From Chryseobacterium sp. C-71 (lineage in GTDB: Bacteria > Bacteroidota > Bacteroidia > Flavobacteriales > Weeksellaceae), in the NCBI RefSeq assembly GCF_020911865.1, contig NZ_CP087131.1:1364001-1428000 (forward strand): a stretch of DNA of 64,000 nt, given 5' to 3'. The notes below the pieces were generated by a model. The model searched no databases and was not told the DNA's origin. It worked only from the letters and a program-made list of their open reading frames with translations. Every line of letters begins with the position of its first letter. Position 1 is the stretch's first letter. The position numbers and the translations under genes were made by a program. Below are positions 56,893-64,000 of the stretch, piece after piece.

Positions 56893-58821
56893 TTAATTAT
56901 CTAATACTTCGTAAATCGAATTGTTGCTTTTAAACTCAGGAACAATTATTTTAAGAATTCTCACAATATCAGTTTTATCTTTCTTAATCGACGCTTTGGT
57001 AATCAGATTAACTAAAGAATCAATCTCTGAATATTCTAAAGTTGGGTCTTTAGAAATCATGATTTTCTCATTGTGTGTCGGAAGTGTTTTTGCATCGTCA
57101 CTAAGTAACTCTTCATAAAGCTTCTCACCAGGTCGTAAACCTGTATATATTATTTTGATATCGACATGGGGTTCGAAGCCTGAGAGCTTTATCATTCTTT
57201 GTGCTAAATCTAATATCTTGACAGGATCTCCCATATCAAACACAAAAATTTCACCACCTTTCCCCATCGTTCCCGCTTGTAATACTAATTCGCATGCCTC
57301 AGGAATAGTCATGAAATATCTTACAATATCAGGATGCGTAATCGTCACAGGACCTCCCGCCTCGATTTGTCTTTTAAAGTGAGGAATTACAGAACCATTT
57401 GAACCTAGAACATTTCCAAATCTCGTGGTAATAAATTTCGTAGTATTTCCTTCTATATTTTGGATTGATTGTACAAGCAATTCGGCAGCCCTTTTTGACG
57501 CTCCCATTACGTTCGTAGGATTTACAGCCTTATCGGTAGATACCATAACGAATCTATTAACTTTATACTTGCTTGATAAAGTTGCGATATTTTTAGAACC
57601 CAAAACATTAACCAATATTGCTTCATGCGGATTTTCTTCAACTAGTGGTACATGCTTATACGCTGCAGCATGGTAGACCATAGAAAAATTATACATTTCA
57701 AATATGGGTTCAACACGATATTTATTTGAAACATCTGCTAATACAAATTTGAATCTGACCTGAGGGAATTTTTCTTTTAATTCTAATTCTATATCGTACA
57801 AGGGTGTTTCAGCCTGATCCAAAACAACAATAAGTGCAGGATTAAACTGCGCAACTTGTCTTACAATTTCGCTGCCTATTGATCCGGCGCCCCCAGTTAC
57901 CAATATATTTTTATTAAAATGCCTTGCTCTTACTTCTTCATTCTCAATCTTGATAGGTCTCCTGTTAAGAAGATCTTCTATTTGAAGGTTTTTAATAGAA
58001 ACTCCCAAATCACTTTCTCTCAATTTTTGTACAGATGGCGATTTGTAAATTCTCAAATCTTTTTCTAAGAATAAATTCACCCAAGAGTTCATCTCATCTT
58101 TAGACATCATTTCTTTTACCACTAGCACGCCATCGATAATAAGATCATCTTTGGTATTTTCTTCTATTCTCCTTTTAGCATAGATAGGTTTTCCCAGTAG
58201 AGATGCTCTTTTACTATCTGTACGTTGTGTAAGGAAACCAACTACTTGGTAAGGCAAACTAGGATTATCTAAAATAGCTCTTGCAATAGCAATAGACTGC
58301 TCATCTATTCCCAAAACCAATATTCTTTTTTTCAAAGCACTCCTTCTATATTCACGAACTATATGAAAAAATTCTTTAACATATAATCTGAATAAAAACA
58401 ATCCCATAAAGGATGTTATGAAATACAGAATCAGATAAGGTGTGAGGATAAACTTTTCTCCTGTCACCCAAAGTAAAATAATATTGGAAGCTCCGACAAC
58501 AATTGATGTACAAAAACTCGCCATCAAAAGTTTAAATAAATCTATAAATGTAGAATGTCTTATAATTCCTGCGTATGTCTTGAAAACATACATAAATAAA
58601 ACATTGATTAAAATAATGAATCCGAAAACGACAGTTTGCTCCTCATGATAAATAAATTCACGTGGAGATATCTTTTCTATGATATAAGTAGAGAGGAATA
58701 ATGAGATAATTAAGATTATAACATCAATTGCAAGTATAATCCAACGAGGAAGATACCTTACATCCGAGAGATTAACAACATTATCTCCCCTAAACATTTT
58801 TTTTCTTACAGAACTAAACAT
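56893..58821 (-). CDS. UDP-sugar 4,6-dehydratase (WbpM/CapD type)
   Basis: 642 residues. Four to five N-terminal helices (about 25-140), a PglD-like nucleotide-binding linker, then the catalytic SDR: VTGGAGSIGSEIVRQ, VSTDKAVNPTNVMGASKRAAELL, and NEKIMISKD. It likely makes UDP-4-keto-6-deoxy-GlcNAc for the WbpV/WbpL-like pair. Confidence 0.92.
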   Translation of the reverse strand: MFSSVRKKMFRGDNVVNLSDVRYLPRWIILAIDVIILIISLFLSTYIIEKISPREFIYHEEQTVVFGFIILINVLFMYVFKTYAGIIRHSTFIDLFKLLMASFCTSIVVGASNIILLWVTGEKFILTPYLILYFITSFMGLFLFRLYVKEFFHIVREYRRSALKKRILVLGIDEQSIAIARAILDNPSLPYQVVGFLTQRTDSKRASLLGKPIYAKRRIEENTKDDLIIDGVLVVKEMMSKDEMNSWVNLFLEKDLRIYKSPSVQKLRESDLGVSIKNLQIEDLLNRRPIKIENEEVRARHFNKNILVTGGAGSIGSEIVRQVAQFNPALIVVLDQAETPLYDIELELKEKFPQVRFKFVLADVSNKYRVEPIFEMYNFSMVYHAAAYKHVPLVEENPHEAILVNVLGSKNIATLSSKYKVNRFVMVSTDKAVNPTNVMGASKRAAELLVQSIQNIEGNTTKFITTRFGNVLGSNGSVIPHFKRQIEAGGPVTITHPDIVRYFMTIPEACELVLQAGTMGKGGEIFVFDMGDPVKILDLAQRMIKLSGFEPHVDIKIIYTGLRPGEKLYEELLSDDAKTLPTHNEKIMISKDPTLEYSEIDSLVNLITKASIKKDKTDIVRILKIIVPEFKSNNSIYEVLDN

Positions 58822-58924
58822 TAATATTGTTGTTCATATTTTATATATGTGCTTTGTATTTCTAAGACACGATTTACCCTTCGAAATATCGCACAAAAGT
58901 ATGATAAAATTTTATCTTTTAAAA

Positions 58925-60055
58925 TTAAATTGACATAATTTTAAATACCCCACTTATAGTATCCTTACAAGTATCTGTAAGAGAAGTGCCTGAAGGCAAA
59001 CACAACCCTCTATCAAAAAGCTCACCACAGAAATTATTCCCGAAAAAATGATATTTTTCATACAAAGGCTGAAGATGCATGGGCTTCCAAAGGTACCTTG
59101 TTTCAATATTTACTTCTGCAAAATGCTTTTTAAGTATTTCAGGTGACAAATTACTATTTTCAATCATGATGGTATTTAACCAAAAATTAGAAAAAAAATC
59201 TTCATTTGGTTCTGAAAAAAGAGTAAAACCTTCTAAATTTTCAATTAAATTCTTATAAAATTCATGATTTTCTCTCTTTTGCTTTATTCTCTCTTCTAAA
59301 ACTTCCATCTGCCCTCTACCAATTCCAGCAGAGATGTTACTCATTTTATAATTATATCCTATTTCAGAATGGCTGTAATAATCTGCTTTATCTTTTGATT
59401 GGGTTGCCAAAAATAAAATTTTATCTTTCTCAGACTGAGTTTTTGAGACCAATATTCCGCCACCTGAAGTGGTTATGATTTTGTTTCCATTAAAACTAAT
59501 GACCGACAAATCCCCAAAAGTACCGCACGGTTTATTTTTATATTTACTCCCTAATGCTTCTGCACTGTCTTCCAAAACCGGAATTTCATATTTTTTCGAC
59601 AAAGCCAAGATTTCGTCAACCTTAAAAGGCATTCCGTATGAAGAAACGGCAATAATGGCTTTCGGCTTTTTCCCTTTGCTTAAACAAAATTTGATTGCAT
59701 CTTCCAATGCATTAGGACATATATTCCAAGTATCTTTTTCGCTATCAACGAATACCGGAATTGCTTTTAGATATAAAATAGGATTGGCAGATGCCACAAA
59801 AGTAAAAGACTGACAAATCACAAAATCACCTTCTTCAACCTTTAGAAGTTTCAGCCCCAGATGAATAGCTGCAGTTCCGGAAGACAAAGCAGAAACATGA
59901 GAATTCTCCCCCAAATATTGTTCTAATTTTTTTTCAAATTCATCTATATTTGAGCCGTATTGAGAAACCCAATTTGATTCTAATGCGTTTTGTATATATT
60001 CTAGCTCACTTCCCCCTATACTGGGTGGTGAAAGCCAAATTTTATTGTTATTCAA
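58925..60055 (-). CDS. DegT/DnrJ/EryC1/StrS aminotransferase
   Basis: 376 residues. PLP lysine in ISFNGNKIITTSGGG (about residue 187), ALSSGTAAIHLGL, and EDSAEALGSKYKN. It transaminates a 4-keto sugar nucleotide, such as a PglE/PseC-type substrate. First gene of the cluster, with TTG start at 60055 and the promoter just upstream. Confidence 0.9.
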   Translation of the reverse strand: MNNNKIWLSPPSIGGSELEYIQNALESNWVSQYGSNIDEFEKKLEQYLGENSHVSALSSGTAAIHLGLKLLKVEEGDFVICQSFTFVASANPILYLKAIPVFVDSEKDTWNICPNALEDAIKFCLSKGKKPKAIIAVSSYGMPFKVDEILALSKKYEIPVLEDSAEALGSKYKNKPCGTFGDLSVISFNGNKIITTSGGGILVSKTQSEKDKILFLATQSKDKADYYSHSEIGYNYKMSNISAGIGRGQMEVLEERIKQKRENHEFYKNLIENLEGFTLFSEPNEDFFSNFWLNTIMIENSNLSPEILKKHFAEVNIETRYLWKPMHLQPLYEKYHFFGNNFCGELFDRGLCLPSGTSLTDTCKDTISGVFKIMSI

Positions 60056-60077
60056 AAATTTGTATTTTATAATTGAT

Positions 60078-60108
60078 CAAATGTATCACTTATTTTATCA
60101 TATTCAAA
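60078..60108 (-). promoter_or_regulatory. Promoter of the polysaccharide gene cluster
   Basis: Minus-strand TTTG (60105-60108), a 19-base spacer, and TACATTTG (60078-60085): a good match to the Bacteroidota TTTG-N17-23-TAnnTTTG pattern. It would give a short leader of about 15 bases before the TTG at 60055. The -33 box is inside the decayed recX copy. Confidence 0.65.
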
Positions 60109-60320
60109 ACATCTGCTTAAAAGGCACTTATGGCTTTAGATTTCTCTTCCGATACGCCTGTATTCCTTCAGTTTTGATTCGCAATTTTCGTATAATCTTT
60201 ATATTGTTTCACGTAATCATCCTCGTCAATTTGATCAAAGCTTTTAGTATTAACTTTTTCGTAATGCCTTTTTGCTCGAGATGTATTTTGATTTTGGTTT
60301 TACACAATGCCATGTAAAAC
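60098..60320 (-). pseudogene. Decayed duplicate of the recX 3' end
   Basis: 223 bp that align along their length with 63677-63904 of recX, with scattered substitutions and several 1-bp indels that break the frame. It is in the same orientation. Confidence 0.85.
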
Positions 60321-60476
60321 CTATCAATAATTTACTAAAAATCAAAACATTACATAAAAAAATCTTAACAGTTCCTAATTTCAGTCTCGAAATCATCAGT
60401 TTAACAGAAAACAATATTTTAAACATAATTATTCATAAGAGGAAAGACCTGATTTTTCATAATTACAAATCATCAT

Positions 60477-63293
60477 TTATTCCCGATTTTTAAGCAGGAT
60501 CCATCCTGTAAAGTCCATCAAAATATTGCTTTTGGGATCACTCCAGCTTAATTTATACCAATAGGTTCCGGTTTGAAGTTTAATATTATTATTGATTGTT
60601 CCGTCCCAAGTATAATTATTATTTTTGCTTCCTAAAAAAACCACAGCACCATATCTGTTAAAGACTTCAAATCTAAAGTTAGGGTAGGTACTTAATCCTG
60701 CATAATTTAAGATATCATTATGCCCATCCCCATTCGGAGTAATAGCATTTACAATATTTGGAAGAAAAAATTCATATTTCACTGGAGTACACTTGTACCT
60801 ATCCCGTACATACACTGTAATATCTCCACGCATCACATTGGTAAAAACATTGGAAGTACTCCAATTGAATCCATCGATAGAATATTCATAAGGAGGATTC
60901 CCTCCGGTCACTATAACCGTAAAGCCATTTGATTTTATCTCTACATTGCTTATTACTGGTGGTGAAGCAGCAAATACATTAACATATTGCTGAACAGTAC
61001 ATTGTCCTTCTGTCAGTTTCACCCAATAAGTTCCTACTCCAACCCCAGTGATAGAAGAGGTTGTTGCCCCTGTACTCCATTGATAAGAATCAAAACCGGC
61101 ACCTGCGTCCAGCGTTGTGGTAGCTCCTTGACAAATGGTTTGATCTAATAACGTTTGCGAATAAACCAAAGGAATAATAAACAGTTGTATTTCAGCGATT
61201 TTAAAACAACCTCCGGGATACCCTACCCTTACAAAAATTGTTGCGTTGCCTGATGTGTATGCTGAGACAGCAGAAATAGGATTCGTATTGTTAACCGCAT
61301 TATTATATGATGTAAAGTAGGTTTTCACGACACCTGGCTGAGCATTAACCGGTGCTGTAGTAAGATCAAATAAACCGTTTGCCGGATTGGTTTCGATTGC
61401 ACATGAGCGCAAAACAGCATTGTTCACTACGGGGATCGGTACAACATTAATCGTATATGTAATCAATTCACAATCCTGAAAATCCTGAACATTACCACAA
61501 AATTGATAGGAAATAGTATCTGTACCTAAAAAGCCTGTATTTGGAGTATAGGTTATTACTCCGGTTGCAGGATTTACTACTGCCGTACCGTTTGTGGGTG
61601 GTGTAATAATATGGACTGAAGAATTTAAAACTGCTTGCTGCGAGGTCGAAAATTGAGGTGTTATCATAAGTGAACTTTCGCACATAGTAGTAGTCTGTGC
61701 TGTTTCATAAAGACAAGTATACACTTTATAATTCGCAGTCATAATCGGAGCACAGCCCCCCGCACTTACCATTAAACTATAAACACCTGCCTGTAAAGGC
61801 GTATAAATACTATTCGTCGCCCCAGGAATTAAGTTACCATTTAAATACCATTGATAGGTATTATAAATAGCCTCAGTACGAAGAACTATTCCGGGAATAC
61901 AGTCACCTGTTAATCTGGTAATCGCCGGTAAAGATGAAAAACCGGCAAAAAAACCGCCATAACCCGCATTTGAATAACCACCATTTATTCCTGCAGTAAC
62001 AGCACGGTTAGAGTTAATAGTTAAATTACCGGAAATCCCCTGAATTGAATAGGTTACCCATTGATTGGTACCTGTTACAGGATATGGCCCCTGGACAGCA
62101 GTCGGTGCTATACCATTCACTGTAACAGCAGCACCTGTTTCTGTTATTATATTAAGTTTTAAATTAATATTACCGGTATAGGTTGGCATTTGATTAACAA
62201 AACCAATTTCATCAATCGTTTTTGGGAGATAGCAATTGAGCGGCGGAATGTAGTTGAAACCTCCAGTATAATTTGTATTTCCTGACGCACCAACCAGCTG
62301 ATAGAAATATACATTTTTAGATGTTTTTACATACAGATTAAAATGCCCCTGTCCTTGATTAACGAAAGAAGAAGTTAAAACCCGATAAAATCCCCCCTCA
62401 TTAATAGTTGCAACCGGTGTCGGATTATTATTCAAAAATATTTGTGTATTATCTTCAGTAGCCACAATAATCCCCCCCTCCATATTGTTGGGACTGGTTG
62501 ACAAGCTTTTAACTATTGTAAATTCAGAGCCTAACCGTGTACTTGGAACAGACTGATCTAATATTAGATCGGAACCAAGTGGTGTATTTGTAGTGGCATA
62601 GAAACCGTTAGCATTCCCATTTGTTACAGAAATGGGTTTATCTGAAACAATTTTCGCCCCTATAAATCCGGATCTGTTTTCCGGTACCACAGATTGCCCT
62701 GCAAGAATATATGATTGTCCCTTGTTTAATGTAAACGTTATCGTAGAAGGAGAACCAGTGACATTAATAAACTGAACACCATTATCAAAATCTGAAACTG
62801 TGACAGTAGTATCATCTTCTACAGCCAAAAAACCTGTCGTAAAATTCAATGTACTATTCGTGTAGGTCATAGGAGCAGAAACATTATAGAAAAATCGACC
62901 AAGACCAGCTCTACCTTTTGACGTTACCACTTCTCCATGGTTGGGACTATAAATTCTGAGTGTAGCGAAATAAGGTAAATTACCGTTTGTATGTAGACCC
63001 AAAGTCCTAACCTGAGCTGCATTATTCACCACATTAGCTTTAATGAATGCGGTCGGAACATTGAAAACCTGAGGACTGCCTTTACTTATTGTTACTGTTC
63101 CTATTTGAATATTATTATTATAAACACGAACCTGGAAAGGTATAACAGAATCGGTAGAAAGATATATAGCGTGAACATAATTAGTAGAGGAGCTGTCATA
63201 ATAAGGAGCAAACCAATGATCTGTGTCTCGCTGGGCGTAAAAAAAATTACTAAACAAAAAAATAGGGAGTAAAAAAAATAAAAGCTTTTTCAT
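60477..63293 (-). CDS. Large T9SS type B sorting domain surface protein
   Basis: 938 residues. Signal peptide 1-20 (ends FFYAQ). An N-terminal IgGFc-binding-like region (DHWFAPYYDSSS, to about 450), an Ig-like or cadherin-like middle with VNPATGVITYTPNTGFLGTDTI, then a C-terminal type B domain (CHU_C/gliding-motility) with NAITPNGDGHNDIL and FRFEVFNRYGAVVF. It should be exported by type IX secretion and could act in adhesion. The gene is flanked by a recX fragment and recX. Confidence 0.85.
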   Translation of the reverse strand: MKKLLFFLLPIFLFSNFFYAQRDTDHWFAPYYDSSSTNYVHAIYLSTDSVIPFQVRVYNNNIQIGTVTISKGSPQVFNVPTAFIKANVVNNAAQVRTLGLHTNGNLPYFATLRIYSPNHGEVVTSKGRAGLGRFFYNVSAPMTYTNSTLNFTTGFLAVEDDTTVTVSDFDNGVQFINVTGSPSTITFTLNKGQSYILAGQSVVPENRSGFIGAKIVSDKPISVTNGNANGFYATTNTPLGSDLILDQSVPSTRLGSEFTIVKSLSTSPNNMEGGIIVATEDNTQIFLNNNPTPVATINEGGFYRVLTSSFVNQGQGHFNLYVKTSKNVYFYQLVGASGNTNYTGGFNYIPPLNCYLPKTIDEIGFVNQMPTYTGNINLKLNIITETGAAVTVNGIAPTAVQGPYPVTGTNQWVTYSIQGISGNLTINSNRAVTAGINGGYSNAGYGGFFAGFSSLPAITRLTGDCIPGIVLRTEAIYNTYQWYLNGNLIPGATNSIYTPLQAGVYSLMVSAGGCAPIMTANYKVYTCLYETAQTTTMCESSLMITPQFSTSQQAVLNSSVHIITPPTNGTAVVNPATGVITYTPNTGFLGTDTISYQFCGNVQDFQDCELITYTINVVPIPVVNNAVLRSCAIETNPANGLFDLTTAPVNAQPGVVKTYFTSYNNAVNNTNPISAVSAYTSGNATIFVRVGYPGGCFKIAEIQLFIIPLVYSQTLLDQTICQGATTTLDAGAGFDSYQWSTGATTSSITGVGVGTYWVKLTEGQCTVQQYVNVFAASPPVISNVEIKSNGFTVIVTGGNPPYEYSIDGFNWSTSNVFTNVMRGDITVYVRDRYKCTPVKYEFFLPNIVNAITPNGDGHNDILNYAGLSTYPNFRFEVFNRYGAVVFLGSKNNNYTWDGTINNNIKLQTGTYWYKLSWSDPKSNILMDFTGWILLKNRE

Positions 63294-63648
63294 ATTTAAT
63301 CATTTTCATTTAATATCAGAGCTATCTCGTATTAAATATACAAATTTCACTTTTTATTTCCTAAAATAATCATAAAAAATATTAAAATAACATATCCATA
63401 ATATTAATTCTATTCATTTTTCATATGTATATTTCGATCATTCAATAATAATTTATAATATCAAAAAGTAATTACATTTGTATTTTGTAGCAAATTGTAT
63501 TTTACAAAAACCTCCAAATAATATATATTCTAAACCGCTCTACATTTGATAAATAAATGTTTTCATTCATTCTAACAGAAATATTTCTAATTCAAAATTC
63601 ACCTTTCATCCCGAAAAAACTCAATAAAGATTTAAAATCACAATGGTC
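63294..63648. other. 355-bp AT-rich intergenic region
   Basis: Between the type B sorting protein start and recX stop. I see no open frame, hairpin or good promoter pair. It must hold the promoter of the type B gene, but no clear TAnnTTTG with TTTG is found. Confidence 0.6.
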
Positions 63649-63999
63649 TTAATTTTCAGTCAGTTGTAAAATCACCTCATATTCAAAACCTCTGCTTAAA
63701 AGGTACTTTATGGTTTTAGATTTCTTCTGATACGCCTGTAATCCAGTCAGTTTTGATTCGTAATTTTCGTATAATCTTCGTATTGTTTTCACGTAATCTT
63801 CCTCGTCAATTTCATCAAAGCTTTTAGTAATCAACTTTTCCGTGATCCCTTTTTGCTTGAGATGCATTTTGATTTTGGTTTTGCCCCAATGTTTTATGTA
63901 AAACTTACCACGAATATAACTTCTTGTAAAACGTTCTTCATTCAGATAGTTTTCTTTCATTAAGTACAAAAGAATTTCCTCCTTCGCTTCGGGAATCAA
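63649..63999 (-). CDS. recX: RecX regulatory protein, 5' end outside window
   Basis: At least 116 residues of a RecX-type three-helix-repeat protein (EEILLYLMKENYLNEERFTRSYIRGKF, HWGKTKIKMHLKQKGI). In other bacteria it binds RecA and limits its filaments. The N-terminus lies beyond 64000. Its last part was duplicated at 60098-60320. Confidence 0.85.
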   Translation of the reverse strand: MIPEAKEEILLYLMKENYLNEERFTRSYIRGKFYIKHWGKTKIKMHLKQKGITEKLITKSFDEIDEEDYVKTIRRLYENYESKLTGLQAYQKKSKTIKYLLSRGFEYEVILQLTEN

Positions 64000-64000
64000 T

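Larger units (their letters stand above)
60056..60476. other. Promoter region and decayed recX copy
   Basis: 421 bp without a real gene. It contains the promoter of the polysaccharide cluster (60078-60108) and a decayed recX 3' end (60098-60320). I see nothing in the remaining 150 bases. Confidence 0.7.

Noticed and set aside
60045..60493. Plus-strand frames in the recX remnant region
   Set aside because: Antisense to the decayed recX copy; the similarity to recX on the minus strand explains the sequence.

Overview
The window looks like a Bacteroidota chromosome of the Flavobacteriia, most like Chryseobacterium or a close relative. The evidence is its AT-richness, type IX secretion (T9SS) sorting domains, a PorX regulator, the LpxC-FabZ fusion, a HemB without zinc cysteines, and TAnnTTTG-type promoter boxes. 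The placement rests on gene content only, not on any database search.

Left part (1-6300): housekeeping and envelope genes. These are the 3' end of an unknown gene, hemB, a small T9SS cargo protein, a two-gene NatA/NatB-like ABC exporter, an outer-membrane beta-barrel protein and sucD. A 1.26 kb gene-poor stretch follows, holding a degenerate 21-bp tandem repeat and a palindromic MITE-like element.

Accessory island (about 7550-22812): a polymorphic-toxin locus. Three closely spaced genes encode a T9SS-sorted protein, an SpvB/YD-repeat-like protein and a full RHS protein with a variable C-terminus, followed by a small membrane protein that may be its immunity partner. Behind this lie displaced pieces: an orphan RHS tip with a stop codon in its glycine linker and a GIY-YIG/URI-like putative toxin, candidate immunity genes, a frameshifted RHS core with a Hint domain and another toxin tail, and a Hint scar. 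IS1-type left ends punctuate the pieces three times, and the last one leads into a transposase with a slippery A7 -1 frameshift site. The island lies between sucD and the lpx/efp cluster, genes that are neighbours in other Flavobacteriia as far as I recall, so it may be an insertion.

Central part (22824-34664): lipid A and housekeeping genes: an LpxD paralogue, efp, lpxA, lpxC-fabZ, lpxD, an HD phosphohydrolase, porX, an exonuclease III, an RlpA-like protein and rimO. Two copies of a structured intergenic repeat and two very small reading frames lie here.

Right part (34759-60055): a 25 kb surface-polysaccharide (O-antigen or capsule) cluster, all on the minus strand, starting at a well-formed promoter near 60080-60108. 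It has a Wzx/Wzy pathway with Wza and Wzc, GDP-mannose/GDP-fucose synthesis (ManC, cupin, Gmd, Fcl, an RMD-like reductase), a WbpM/WbpV/WbpL-like initiating-sugar module, five glycosyltransferases and two tail-spike-like beta-helix proteins. It is followed by a decayed duplicate of the recX 3' end, a large type-B T9SS protein, and the 3' part of the real recX at the window edge.
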